A stretch of 39,459 bases of DNA from an uncultured Porphyromonadaceae bacterium (GTDB lineage: Bacteria > Bacteroidota > Bacteroidia > Bacteroidales > Muribaculaceae). Below the pieces are notes generated by a model. The model searched no databases. It was not told the origin of the DNA and worked only from the letters and a program-made list of their open reading frames with translations. The DNA lies in NCBI GenBank assembly GCA_947175215.1, contig CAMWLR010000016.1:1-39459 (forward strand), in the 5' to 3' direction. The translations under genes were made by a program, and so were the position numbers. Numbering within the stretch: the first letter of the stretch is position 1; each line of letters starts with the position of its first letter. This document shows positions 1-9,095 of the stretch, in pieces.

Positions 1-83
1 AAATTTCCGGGGAACATTCCATCTTCTTTCGTGACGGCCGCGACGATTGCATCCGTGTGTTATCGGTTAAAATCTCCGGGGAG

Positions 84-141
84 TGTCCGCCGGGGTGTAC
101 AAAATTGTCCGCCGGGTGTCCGTAGTGTCCGGTTTCGGACA
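84..141. promoter_or_regulatory. Cluster of TGTCCG boxes, probable enhancer for the sigma54 regulator
   Basis: TGTCCG occurs at 84, 106, 117 and 126, and its inverse CGGACA at 136-141, so 126-141 is a perfect 6-bp dyad with a 4-nt spacer. The first two copies sit in a longer shared block (TGTCCGCCGGG) spaced 22 bp apart, about two helical turns. The cluster lies roughly 70-130 bp upstream of the start predicted from the sigma54 promoter at 187, the usual place for binding sites of NtrC-family activators. The likely binder is the response regulator at 6480, which is an inference. Confidence 0.6.
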
Positions 142-186
142 GTATCCAAATTTGTTAAAACTCAGTAAATCAATGTAATACCGTTG

Positions 187-202
187 TGGCACGGTGTTTG
201 AA
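187..202 (+). promoter_or_regulatory. Sigma54 (-24/-12) promoter of the efflux operon
   Basis: TGGCAC at 187-192, five bases, then TTGA at 198-201 fits the sigma54 consensus TGGCAC-N5-TTGC except for one base of the -12 element. It would start transcription near 213, leaving about a 100-nt leader before the adaptor gene. A sigma54-dependent activator is encoded at the end of the same gene run, which supports the call. The rest of 1-312 holds no gene I can support. Confidence 0.65.
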
Positions 203-312
203 ATATTATTTGGCACGAAACAACGCGGACATCAGTCACAAGAAAACATCGATAATGTCTGCAGAAACAAAGACAAATATTAAACAGCAACCCGATTCAG
301 AATAATACAGAC

Positions 313-1569
313 ATGGACAGAGAGATCCCTAAACAGAAAATAATCAGTCGCCGACGCCGCAGAATCATCATCGGCGCAGGAGTCACAGCCTTGGCCGCTG
401 GCTTGGTTATCGCCATCACTTCATTCACAGAGGAGAGCGTCCCCCTCAAAGATATACGTCTGGCAACTGCCGACCGCGGTGATATTGAGTCTGCTATAAA
501 TGGCAACGGCACGGTCGTGGCGGCATTTGAGGAGGTGATCGTGTCGCCCGTCAACTCTCGTATCCTCGAGGTATATCATCACAGCGGCGATGTGGTCGAG
601 GCCGGTACGCCGCTGCTTAAACTTGACCTCGGCGAGGTATCGACCCGTGAATCGGCCGAGCGCGACGAACTCGCCATGATGCGCCTCGATCATCAGCGCC
701 TCGACGCATCCCATCAGACCCGTCTATCAGATCTGAGGATGCAGATTAAGGTCGCCGAGATGAAACTGCGCAAGAAGGAGGTCGAGCTGGCCAACGAGCG
801 GTATCTCGACAGCATCGGCAGCGGTACGACTGACCGTGTCCGTGAGGCTGAGTTCTCGCTGCGCACCCAACGTCTCGAACTCGACCAGCTGCGCGACCAG
901 CTCGCCAACGAGCAAAGGATGCTCAGTGCCGAGAACGATGCCAAACTGCTCGAAATCTCGATCAAGGAACACTCGCTCGCCCAGACAGGCCGCGTACTCA
1001 CCGATGCGGAGATCAGATCACCCCGTCGCGCCACCGTCACCACTATCTCAGACCGTCTCGGCGCCACAGTCGGTCAGGGACAGCAGGTGGCAGTAATCTC
1101 TGATCTCGATCATTACAGCATTGACGCCACCGTCACCGAGAGCAGTGCCCAGGAGATAATGCCCGGTGCAAGAGTGCACGTGACATTTGGCCGAAACCAT
1201 ACCGAGGGATTCCTCAGCTCGATCGCGCCCACCTCGGTCAACGGTATGGTCGAGGTAAAGATAACCCTCGATAATGATAGCCTCGACATACTGCGGCCGG
1301 GCATTAAGACCGACATCAAGATCTCCAACGGTCTCAGGCAGGATGTCATCAGGATACCCAACCTCTCATTCTACTCAGGGCCCAATAACTACACATTATA
1401 TATCAGACCCTCCGGTGCGGATTATCTCGAACGCCGTACAGTAAAACTCGGCAGTGCCGGATATGACTATATCGAGGTAGTCAGCGGCATCAACCCCGGC
1501 GACGAGATCGTCACCTCACCAACCTCAGCGTTCGGTAACGCCCGCAGAGTCAATCTACGTAAAAATTAA
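313..1569 (+). CDS. HlyD/MacA-type periplasmic adaptor subunit of an ABC efflux system
   Basis: Membrane-fusion protein of 418 residues expected to bridge the inner-membrane ABC permeases and the TolC-type channel encoded downstream. An Arg-rich cytoplasmic start (residues 14-17) precedes one membrane helix (about 18-38). A first lipoyl/barrel half follows at about 58-106, then a charged alpha-helical coiled-coil hairpin (about 108-215), the second lipoyl half (about 225-265) and a C-terminal beta-barrel. It heads a run of five transport genes with gaps of 22-35 bp, behind a sigma54 promoter. Order and composition resemble MacA of MacAB-TolC; the substrate cannot be told from sequence. Confidence 0.9.
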   Translation: MDREIPKQKIISRRRRRIIIGAGVTALAAGLVIAITSFTEESVPLKDIRLATADRGDIESAINGNGTVVAAFEEVIVSPVNSRILEVYHHSGDVVEAGTPLLKLDLGEVSTRESAERDELAMMRLDHQRLDASHQTRLSDLRMQIKVAEMKLRKKEVELANERYLDSIGSGTTDRVREAEFSLRTQRLELDQLRDQLANEQRMLSAENDAKLLEISIKEHSLAQTGRVLTDAEIRSPRRATVTTISDRLGATVGQGQQVAVISDLDHYSIDATVTESSAQEIMPGARVHVTFGRNHTEGFLSSIAPTSVNGMVEVKITLDNDSLDILRPGIKTDIKISNGLRQDVIRIPNLSFYSGPNNYTLYIRPSGADYLERRTVKLGSAGYDYIEVVSGINPGDEIVTSPTSAFGNARRVNLRKN

Positions 1570-1591
1570 AACTCCATAACACCATTTAATA

Positions 1592-2875
1592 ATGTCAATG
1601 CTCACCCACGTAAAACAGGCATGGCGACTGATGCTCGCCAACAAACTGTTCTCAGCCATCTATGTCAGCGGCACAGCACTCGCTATCGCCACCACGACAC
1701 TCTTTGCCGTGATCTATTATGTCAAGATCGCACCGATGTATCCCGAGACCAACCGGTCTGATACCTATTATTTCAAGACCGTGCAGTGGTCTAACCCGGC
1801 CCGGGGGATGACTATCCAGAGCCGCCTGGGCTATGACCTGGTCAAAGATCATCTCTATAATCTCAAAACCGCCACCCACGTCTCGGCAACCTACGCCATG
1901 TGGGATCCTCAGATCTACGTCACCCACCCCGAGACCCGCCGCGACATCAAGATCGAGACCCGCATGACCGACCCCGCCTACTTTGAGATCTATCCATACA
2001 GATTTATCGAGGGAGCAGCGTTTACCGACGAAGATCTGTCGTCAGGCCGTCGGGTCGCCGTGATAACAGATGATGTCGCCCGACGGCTCTACGGCACAGA
2101 CAAGGGCCTTATCGGCAAACCGGTAACAATCAATCACCGTGAGTTTACCATAGTCGGGGTAATCGAGCCGGGCAGCTCACTGTTACAGGACTCGTATGCC
2201 GAGGTGATTATACCTTATACGACCCAAAGCGGATATGACGACCAGCGGACACAGTTTATAGGTCAACTCGTCGTGACAATGACAGCGCCCGACGGCGATG
2301 CACTCAGAGAGGAGATAGCAGAGATCGCCCGCAAGCGCAACAGCTCTCAGGATGAATACGAAGTCAGTTTCTTTGATTTCCCCAAGTCTCACTTCGCGAC
2401 AGCCGTCAATCCAGACAAAGTCGAGCAGGATGTATCATGGCAGGCAATCGTGCGACAGAATCTGCTTGTACTGCTTGTTTTGCTGCTCGTCCCCGCACTT
2501 AATCTCAGCGGACTCATCTCGAGCCGTATGGAGATGCGCTCGGCAGAGATCGGCGTCAGACGGTCATTCGGAGCGACCCGCCCCGGACTTCTCGGCCAGG
2601 TGCTGTGGGAGAATCTTGTGCTCACCGTCATCGGCGGTCTGGTCGGCCTGATAATCGTATGGCTGTCATTATGGGTCACCGGCGGCTCATTGCTTACACT
2701 GATGAATCAGGATGTCAGCTCATCGGCCACCTCGGCAGCCCTGACCTCAGGAATACTATTTGCCCCGGCCATCTTTATAATTGTCTTTATCTTCTGTTTC
2801 ATACTCAACGTGCTGTCGGCGCTGATACCCGCCTGGCTCTCGATACGCAAACAGATTACTACCTGCCTCAAATAA
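1592..2875 (+). CDS. ABC transporter permease, MacB/FtsX type (first of two)
   Basis: Inner-membrane permease of 427 residues with MacB topology: TM1 at about 20-44, a large periplasmic MacB_PCD domain (about 50-280), then three C-terminal helices at about 288-308, 338-362 and 388-415. The FtsX-family cytoplasmic loop is visible as RSAEIGVRRSFGAT near 316-329. Unlike MacB it has no fused ATPase; the nucleotide-binding subunit is a separate gene at 4259. It begins 22 bp after the adaptor and is followed 28 bp later by a second permease, so the transporter is probably a heterodimer of two permeases, as in LolCDE. Confidence 0.9.
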   Translation: MSMLTHVKQAWRLMLANKLFSAIYVSGTALAIATTTLFAVIYYVKIAPMYPETNRSDTYYFKTVQWSNPARGMTIQSRLGYDLVKDHLYNLKTATHVSATYAMWDPQIYVTHPETRRDIKIETRMTDPAYFEIYPYRFIEGAAFTDEDLSSGRRVAVITDDVARRLYGTDKGLIGKPVTINHREFTIVGVIEPGSSLLQDSYAEVIIPYTTQSGYDDQRTQFIGQLVVTMTAPDGDALREEIAEIARKRNSSQDEYEVSFFDFPKSHFATAVNPDKVEQDVSWQAIVRQNLLVLLVLLLVPALNLSGLISSRMEMRSAEIGVRRSFGATRPGLLGQVLWENLVLTVIGGLVGLIIVWLSLWVTGGSLLTLMNQDVSSSATSAALTSGILFAPAIFIIVFIFCFILNVLSALIPAWLSIRKQITTCLK

Positions 2876-2903
2876 TCCATTCACTTGCCAACATCATATA
2901 AAT

Positions 2904-4223
2904 ATGTCAACGATAAAACAACTCTGGAACAACCGACGGGCGACCGCCTGGATATTCATCGAACTGGTGATCATCACCATCATCACATGGATCATCGCCG
3001 ACCCCGTCACCATATCGGTCTATGACTCAAATCTCCCAATGGGGTATGATAACGACCGGCTCGTGATATTGCAGATGACATCATTTGCGTCTGACGTCCC
3101 GGGTTTTGACGCCTCGCGTGACTCACTCGAAGTTAATAAATCAGATGTCGAGACCGTGATGATGAAGATCCGCAATTATCCCGGCGTGGAGTCAGTCACC
3201 ATTGATGAAGGTTTTGGACTCCCCGGTGCAGACTCAAACTCATTTGATCATTATGACATCGGCGATGAGGTCGTCGACACCGTCGTCAAAAGCGTCAATA
3301 CATTTGTCTATCACACAGGCACAAACTTCTTTGAGACTCTCGGCATGAAGTCTGTCGAGGGGTCGCCGACAGTCGAGGAACTCTCGGCCACCTGTACCGC
3401 ACCCGATAAGGTGATAATCACAAGTGACGTGGCCCGTCTCTATTGGCCCGGTGAGAATGCTGTCGGTAAAAAGTTCCTGCGCTGGACCGATGATGAAGGT
3501 AACCAACATTTCACAACCGTCATCGGGGTCGTCAGCGGTATCAGACACCAGTTGCCTTTCCGGTCATATTGCGCTACATTCTATTGCGGCGATCATATGT
3601 TCCCCGACGAACCTCTCCGCAACTTTAAGGTAGTCGCACGTCTGTCAGACCCCACTAAGACCGATGCGATAGTAGATGAACTTTATGATTGGGGTAACCG
3701 TGAACTCGCCATCGGCAATTTTTATCTCCGCAGCGTCCAAACTTACAATGCGTTTCTTGAAGATACCAACCGTATGCACGGTATCCCCAATCAGCTCAAC
3801 CTGCGCTATATCCTTGCCGGATTTTTCCTCGTCAATCTGATTTTAGGTGTAGTCGGTACATTCTGGCTCCAGACCCGCAAACGTATCACTGAGATGGGTA
3901 TTCGTCGCGCATTCGGTGCACCCCGCGGCAATATCGTCGGGCTGATGTTGGGCGAGAACCTGCTGCTTGCCACGGTTGCCTGCCTCACAGGTGTATTTAT
4001 CTACTGGCAATATGCCTTGCGCAACGGACTCGCCATAGGGTATGACAAAAATGAGATCATCAATGTCGTAGACAACTGGATCGCCCATTTCGGTCAGCAC
4101 TTTATCGTTATCTCGGCTATCGTCTACGCCCTCATAATAATTTGTGTCACTGTCGGCACATTGCTGCCGGCCATGAGCGTCAGCCGCATTGACATCGTCG
4201 ACTCACTCCGCAGCAAAGAATAA
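2904..4223 (+). CDS. ABC transporter permease, MacB/FtsX type (second of two)
   Basis: A 439-residue paralogue-type partner of the preceding permease. TM1 (about 14-33) is followed by a periplasmic domain of some 270 residues and three C-terminal helices. The FtsX loop reads TEMGIRRAFGAPRGN. The periplasmic domain differs strongly from that of the first permease and contains several Cys residues, so the two halves of the transporter are not interchangeable. It sits between the first permease and the ATPase gene with short gaps, consistent with one transcript. The family is clear; the substrate is unknown. Confidence 0.88.
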   Translation: MSTIKQLWNNRRATAWIFIELVIITIITWIIADPVTISVYDSNLPMGYDNDRLVILQMTSFASDVPGFDASRDSLEVNKSDVETVMMKIRNYPGVESVTIDEGFGLPGADSNSFDHYDIGDEVVDTVVKSVNTFVYHTGTNFFETLGMKSVEGSPTVEELSATCTAPDKVIITSDVARLYWPGENAVGKKFLRWTDDEGNQHFTTVIGVVSGIRHQLPFRSYCATFYCGDHMFPDEPLRNFKVVARLSDPTKTDAIVDELYDWGNRELAIGNFYLRSVQTYNAFLEDTNRMHGIPNQLNLRYILAGFFLVNLILGVVGTFWLQTRKRITEMGIRRAFGAPRGNIVGLMLGENLLLATVACLTGVFIYWQYALRNGLAIGYDKNEIINVVDNWIAHFGQHFIVISAIVYALIIICVTVGTLLPAMSVSRIDIVDSLRSKE

Positions 4224-4258
4224 CAAACATAACAATTAACTCATAAACATCTACAACA

Positions 4259-4927
4259 ATGGATAAGATCATAAAACTCACCGATATAAGCAAAGTCTAC
4301 ACAACCAACACCATAGAGACACAAGCACTCGAGAATATCAGTCTCGACGTCAACCGTGGTGAATTTCTCTCTATCATGGGCCCGTCGGGCTGTGGTAAAT
4401 CCACTCTGCTCAATATCATCGGTCTGCTTGACCGTCCGACGGGTGGCGAGATCAGACTCTTCGGTAAGGAACTCAACGGACTGCGAGACCGCGAGATGGC
4501 ACGTTTCCGTAACGAAAACCTCGGATTCGTCTTCCAGAGCTTCCATCTCATCCCGACCCTGAGTGTCATTGATAACGTAATGATACCCCTGACTTACCGC
4601 AAAGGTGCAGGCGATAAGAACCAGCTTGCCCGCGAGGCTCTCGAGAAAGTGGGGCTGGCACACCGTCTCAACCATTTCCCCGCCCAGCTCTCGGGTGGTC
4701 AGGCCCAGCGCGTAGCCATAGCGCGAGCCATCGTCGGCAATCCATCGCTTATCCTGGCCGATGAGCCCACCGGTAACCTCGATTCAAAGATGAGCGAGGA
4801 GATCATGCAGCTGCTCCACACCCTTAACAAGGATGGTAAGACGGTGATAATGGTGACCCACAACGAGGCACAAGCACGCACTACCGACCGCGTCATCCAT
4901 CTCTTTGACGGACATCTTGTCAAGTAA
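4259..4927 (+). CDS. ABC transporter ATP-binding protein, LolD/MacB type
   Basis: Stand-alone ATPase of 222 residues, the normal length for the LolD/MacB ATPase class. Walker A is GPSGCGKST at 41-49. The Q-loop follows in FVFQSFHLIP, the signature is LSGGQ with QRVAIARA after it, Walker B is LILADEPTGNLD and the switch His is in VTHNEA. The PTGNLD sequence is characteristic of this mechanotransmission class. It powers the two permeases encoded just upstream and lies 29 bp before the TolC-type gene. All catalytic motifs are intact. Confidence 0.95.
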   Translation: MDKIIKLTDISKVYTTNTIETQALENISLDVNRGEFLSIMGPSGCGKSTLLNIIGLLDRPTGGEIRLFGKELNGLRDREMARFRNENLGFVFQSFHLIPTLSVIDNVMIPLTYRKGAGDKNQLAREALEKVGLAHRLNHFPAQLSGGQAQRVAIARAIVGNPSLILADEPTGNLDSKMSEEIMQLLHTLNKDGKTVIMVTHNEAQARTTDRVIHLFDGHLVK

Positions 4928-4956
4928 CAGGTCTATCATACCACACACTCACAGAC

Positions 4957-6435
4957 ATGACCCGATACCGTATAATATTTGCATTGCTGGCCGCCATCGT
5001 GGCGGTCAGCGCCCGGGGAGAACGTTATATATCTCTTGACGAGGTGATAGCCCTGGCCCGTCAGCGTAGTGTCGATGCCGAGGTGGCTGCCAATTCGTTA
5101 CGGTCGGCCTACTGGGAATACCGCACCTATCGGGCCAAGCTCCTCCCCGAAGTGACCTTCTCAGGTACGATACCGTCGTATAACAAACGCTACAACACTT
5201 GGCAGAACTCAGACGGCTCATACACCTTTCTGCGCGATGACAACCTCAGACTGCAAGGTAGTCTCAACGTCGAGCAGAGGATATGGCTCACCGGCGGTAC
5301 ACTGTCACTGACATCCTCACTTGATTTCATCAGACAGCTATCTGGCGAGACAGTCGGCAATCTCTATATGTCAGTGCCTGTCGCGCTCAAACTCAATCAG
5401 CCTCTCTTTGCCGCCAACGATATAAAGTGGGATCGCCGTATAGAACCTGTGAGATATCGTGAGGCGAAAGCCAATTATATCATGGCGACCGAGGAGGTGG
5501 CGATGACAGCCATCAGATACTTCTTTAACCTTCTCACCGCCCGAGAGACAAGGGATAATGCCGCCCAGAATGTCGCCAACGCCGAGAAAATGTATGATGC
5601 CGCCAAGGTGCAGCGTGAGATGGGGCGCATCAGCGGTAATGACCTGTTGCAGATTGAGCTTAACCTCATAAACTCGCGATCTGAGTTGATGGAGGGTGAG
5701 AGCAATGTCAAGAGTGCAATGTTCCAGCTGCGGTCATTTCTCGATCTCCCGGAGAGCGAGGAACTTATCCCCCTGCAGCCTGACAATGGCGGAGCCGGTA
5801 AGGTCGACTATGACAACGCCCTCAGGCTCGCCCTCGACAACAATCCCCTCGCACTTAATATCCGCCGCCGTCAGCTCGAGGCAGATTATGAGGTGGCTAA
5901 AGCTAAAGGCGATATGCGTCAGATCAATCTGTTTGTCCAGGTGGGTTTCACGGGCACAGACAATAATCTCGGAGGTACTTACCGCGATCTGCGCGACAAT
6001 CAGATAGTCGAGGTGGGGGTGTCGATACCGCTGCTCGATTGGGGCAAACGCAAAGGTAAAGTTGAGACAGCCCGTAGCCGTCAGGCATTGACCGAGAGCA
6101 CCCTGCGCAAAGAGAAGTCTGATTTCTGCCAGAATCTGTTTGTGCTGGTCGAGCGGTTTAACAACCAGCAGTCACAGTTAGGTATGGCAATCCGCGCCGA
6201 TGAGATCGCGATGCGGCGCTATGACAGCTCGGTCGAGACATTCATGATCGGCAGATTGTCAGCTCTCGACCTCAACAACTCTCAGGAGAATAAAGACGCC
6301 GCGCGCCTCAAATATCTCGATGAACTCTATATGTATTGGTATTATTACTACCAGCTGCGCAGCCTCACGCTCTATGATTTTGAGCAGGGGATGCCCCTCG
6401 ATGTCGATTTCCGCCGTGTCATAGCGGGTTTATAG
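4957..6435 (+). CDS. TolC-family outer-membrane efflux protein
   Basis: Outer-membrane channel subunit of 492 residues. It has a signal peptide (MTRYR then a hydrophobic stretch to about residue 20, ending ARG). The body is long amphipathic helices in two similar halves, as in the OEP family: a first half with AKANYIMATEEVAMTAIRYF and NAEKMYDAAKVQ, and a second with YEVAKAKGDM and GVSIPLLDWGKRKGK. The last motif, PLLDWGKRK, is typical of Bacteroidetes TolC proteins. As the fifth transport gene in the run it completes a full tripartite pump of adaptor, ABC complex and channel. Confidence 0.93.
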   Translation: MTRYRIIFALLAAIVAVSARGERYISLDEVIALARQRSVDAEVAANSLRSAYWEYRTYRAKLLPEVTFSGTIPSYNKRYNTWQNSDGSYTFLRDDNLRLQGSLNVEQRIWLTGGTLSLTSSLDFIRQLSGETVGNLYMSVPVALKLNQPLFAANDIKWDRRIEPVRYREAKANYIMATEEVAMTAIRYFFNLLTARETRDNAAQNVANAEKMYDAAKVQREMGRISGNDLLQIELNLINSRSELMEGESNVKSAMFQLRSFLDLPESEELIPLQPDNGGAGKVDYDNALRLALDNNPLALNIRRRQLEADYEVAKAKGDMRQINLFVQVGFTGTDNNLGGTYRDLRDNQIVEVGVSIPLLDWGKRKGKVETARSRQALTESTLRKEKSDFCQNLFVLVERFNNQQSQLGMAIRADEIAMRRYDSSVETFMIGRLSALDLNNSQENKDAARLKYLDELYMYWYYYYQLRSLTLYDFEQGMPLDVDFRRVIAGL

Positions 6436-6443
6436 GTAAATTG

Positions 6444-6475
6444 TTTGTTAGTTAACCTGCGAACATCTATATTTG
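6444..6475 (+). promoter_or_regulatory. Bacteroidetes housekeeping promoter for the two-component genes
   Basis: TTTG at 6444-6447, 20 bases, then TATATTTG at 6468-6475 is an exact match to the TTTG-N19-21-TAnnTTTG promoter. The -7 box ends only 4 bases before the ATG at 6480, so the transcript would be leaderless or nearly so. It gives the regulator and kinase an expression route independent of the sigma54 promoter at 187. Confidence 0.7.
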
Positions 6476-6479
6476 TGGT

Positions 6480-7811
6480 ATGATACTGATAGTAGACGAC
6501 GATGCCGCCATTAGGTCATCACTCTCATTCCTGACGCGCCGTGCGGGTTACCCCGCGCGGTTTGCCTCCACACCTGCCGAGGCTATTGACGAGATCAGAC
6601 GCAAGACACCGTCACTGGTGCTCCTCGATATGAATTTCTCGCGGTTCACCACCGGTGAGGAGGGGTTGACCCTGCTCAAGCAGATAAAACTCTTTCATCC
6701 CCGTTTGCCCGTCATACTTATGACGGCATGGGGATCTATTGAGCTGGCCGTCGAGGGGATGAGAACCGGTGCGTTTGATTTCATAACCAAACCGTGGGAT
6801 AACCGCCGTTTGCTCGAACGTATCGGCGTGGCCCTTGACATGCAACAACAAGCGGGCGACACGGGTGGACTGGTCAGGGATTTTATCATCGGGTCTGATC
6901 CTAAAATCGAAGCTGTATTGCAGACCGTAGCCAAGGTCGCACCGACTAACGCACCGGTGCTTATCACAGGTGAAAGCGGCACGGGTAAGGAGCTGATTGC
7001 CGAGGCGTTGCACCGCAACAGCCGCCGGGCCGACAAGCCGTTTATCAAAGTCAATCTCGGGGGACTGTCTACGTCTCTGTTTGAGAGCGAGATGTTCGGT
7101 CACAAGCGAGGGGCGTTTACCGATGCGATTGCCGACCGGGTCGGGCGGTTTGAGGCTGCCGATGGCGGTACGATATTCCTTGACGAGATCGGTGAGCTCG
7201 ACCACGGGTCGCAGGTAAAGTTGCTCAGGGTCTTGCAGGAACAGAAGTTTGAGCCCCTCGGCTCAAGCCAGACCAAATCGGTTGATGTCAGGATCGTGTG
7301 TGCCACGAATGTAGACTTACCGCGGATGGTCGCCGCCAAGGAGTTTCGCGAGGATCTGTTTTACCGTATCAGTCTTGTTAATATCGAATTGCCGCCGCTG
7401 CGTGAGCGGGCCGGCGATATACCCCGACTTGCCCGCCACTTCCTGAGTAACGGAGCCTCGGCCCATAACGTCACACTGCCGCGTCTGTCAGCAGATGCCG
7501 AGGCTTGGCTGAGCAGCCGTCCCTGGCCGGGAAATATCAGGGAGTTGAAAAATCAGGTCGAGCGGACAATGTTGATCTCAGGTAAAGATTGCCTGACAGC
7601 CCGAGATTTCGAGACAACCGAGTCGCCGTCAGCCGGTGCGCCGGGCCATACTCAGATTGCATCGGCCACCGGGACTCTTGATGAACTTGAGAAGATGAGA
7701 ATAGAGACGGCCCTCAGTCGTCACGAAGGTAATGTGTCTAAAGCAGCCGTCGAGCTGGGCCTGACCCGTCAGAGCCTCTATCGTAAAATGGAAAAATATG
7801 GACTGAGATGA
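6480..7811 (+). CDS. Sigma54-dependent response regulator, NtrC family
   Basis: A 443-residue activator with three domains. The receiver has acidic residues D6-D8, phospho-acceptor D50 in LVLLDMN, and K104 in TKPW. The AAA+ sigma54-interaction domain has Walker A GESGTGKE (164-171), the sigma54-contacting GAFTDA loop (211-216) and Walker B IFLDEIGE (232-239). The Fis-type HTH is at about 400-443. Its stop overlaps the kinase start (ATGA). GAFTDA in place of GAFTGA is a known natural variant. By location it should drive the sigma54 promoter of the upstream pump genes once phosphorylated; the TGTCCG boxes at 84-141 are its probable sites. Confidence 0.95.
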   Translation: MILIVDDDAAIRSSLSFLTRRAGYPARFASTPAEAIDEIRRKTPSLVLLDMNFSRFTTGEEGLTLLKQIKLFHPRLPVILMTAWGSIELAVEGMRTGAFDFITKPWDNRRLLERIGVALDMQQQAGDTGGLVRDFIIGSDPKIEAVLQTVAKVAPTNAPVLITGESGTGKELIAEALHRNSRRADKPFIKVNLGGLSTSLFESEMFGHKRGAFTDAIADRVGRFEAADGGTIFLDEIGELDHGSQVKLLRVLQEQKFEPLGSSQTKSVDVRIVCATNVDLPRMVAAKEFREDLFYRISLVNIELPPLRERAGDIPRLARHFLSNGASAHNVTLPRLSADAEAWLSSRPWPGNIRELKNQVERTMLISGKDCLTARDFETTESPSAGAPGHTQIASATGTLDELEKMRIETALSRHEGNVSKAAVELGLTRQSLYRKMEKYGLR

Positions 7812-9055
7812 GGCTGCGCTACCTTTTCATGATACTTGCCGTGGTCTTTCTTGTACCGTGGTGTCTGCTGTTTTACTTTGTCGGTGACAGACTGTCGGTG
7901 ACATGGTTTTATATGCTCGAACTGTTGGCTGTGGCCTGTTGCGCAGGGTTGTGGATCTTTTACCGCAAAGTGATGAGTCCGCTTGATACGCTCTCGGGTG
8001 GTCTTGACATGCTGTGCGCCCAGGACTGGAACAACTCACTGCGCAAGGTCGGCCAGCCTGAGGTCGATAAAATAGCCGATGTGTTTAACGAGATGCTCGT
8101 CAAACTCAAGGAGCAGCGTATCAGGTATGAAGAGCGTACTCATTTTCTTAACCTGCTGATCGAGTCAGCCCCGATCGGTGTCGTGATACTCGATTTTGAC
8201 GGTAAGGCGGTCGTGCGCAATCCGGCTGCCTTGCAACTTGACCTGGCTGCAGCTGACCTTGACGACCTCGAGGTGGGGATGTCGCATGACTACCGCACCG
8301 CATCGGGGAGCGTGATACGGTGCTCATGTTACAGCTTTATAGACCGCGGTGTCGAGCACCGTTGCTATATTGCCGAAGACATCTCCGGGTCGGTGACTGC
8401 CGCCGAACGTGGAGCGTATGAAAAGGTGATCAGGGTCATGGCCCATGAGGTTAACAACACCATGGCCGGGTTTTCGTCGGCTCTGTCAACAGCCCTCCCC
8501 GAGATTTCTGATGCCGAGATACAAGAGGTGCTGAAAGCCTGCTGGCAACGCAGCAGCGAGCTCTCGGCGTTTACCGCCCGGTTTGCCGAGGTGGTGAAGA
8601 TACCAGCGCCGAGGCTGCGCGCGGTCTCGCTTGCCGGGCTTGTCGAGTCAGAGCGGAGATTCCTCGAGTCGATGGCTGTGCCTAAAGGTATCGAGATGGC
8701 GTTTGATGTGAGTGAGACGGGCGGTGACGAGGTCGCTGCAGATGCCGAATTACTGTTGCAGGTACTCGTCAATATAGTCAAGAACAGTGTCGAGAGTATT
8801 CTCTCAACCGGGCGCGCCGACGGTCGCATAACGGTCAATGTTGACGGCAAGACGCTCACGGTCACAGATAACGGAGCAGGGATCTCACCCGAGAAATCAC
8901 CACGTCTGTTTATGCCGTTCTTCACCGACAAGCCTCACGGCCAGGGGATAGGCCTGATGTTTGTCAGAGAGGTGCTGACAGCCCACAATACACGATTTAG
9001 CCTCGTTACGTCACCCGACGATAATCTCACACGATTCACTGTCAGATTTAACTGA
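7808..9055 (+). CDS. Membrane sensor histidine kinase (NtrB-like) with minimal periplasmic loop
   Basis: A 415-residue kinase, translationally coupled to the response regulator. Two membrane helices (about 5-25 and 31-53) are separated by only a few residues, so almost nothing projects into the periplasm. A linker resembling HAMP (54-105) and a PAS-like domain (about 110-195) follow. The H-box is MAHEVNNTMAG with H213, of the HEVNN subtype found in NtrB-like kinases. The ATPase part has the N-box VNIVKNSVES (N326), G1 DNGAGI (354-359) and G2 GQGIGL (378-383). It probably senses a membrane or cytoplasmic signal rather than a periplasmic ligand. Confidence 0.93.
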   Translation: MRLRYLFMILAVVFLVPWCLLFYFVGDRLSVTWFYMLELLAVACCAGLWIFYRKVMSPLDTLSGGLDMLCAQDWNNSLRKVGQPEVDKIADVFNEMLVKLKEQRIRYEERTHFLNLLIESAPIGVVILDFDGKAVVRNPAALQLDLAAADLDDLEVGMSHDYRTASGSVIRCSCYSFIDRGVEHRCYIAEDISGSVTAAERGAYEKVIRVMAHEVNNTMAGFSSALSTALPEISDAEIQEVLKACWQRSSELSAFTARFAEVVKIPAPRLRAVSLAGLVESERRFLESMAVPKGIEMAFDVSETGGDEVAADAELLLQVLVNIVKNSVESILSTGRADGRITVNVDGKTLTVTDNGAGISPEKSPRLFMPFFTDKPHGQGIGLMFVREVLTAHNTRFSLVTSPDDNLTRFTVRFN

Positions 9056-9095
9056 GGTGTCGGTCTTTACTAAGACAGCGACTGGACAAGAGGGG

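Noticed and set aside
1-83. 3' end of an upstream gene
   Set aside because: No frame with recognisable coding character reaches the left edge.
211-227. Second TGGCACG resembling a sigma54 -24 element
   Set aside because: The bases at the -12 position read AACG, with no TTGC-like element at the right spacing.
6612-7205. 197-codon minus-strand frame
   Set aside because: Lies wholly inside the response-regulator gene and shows no family features.
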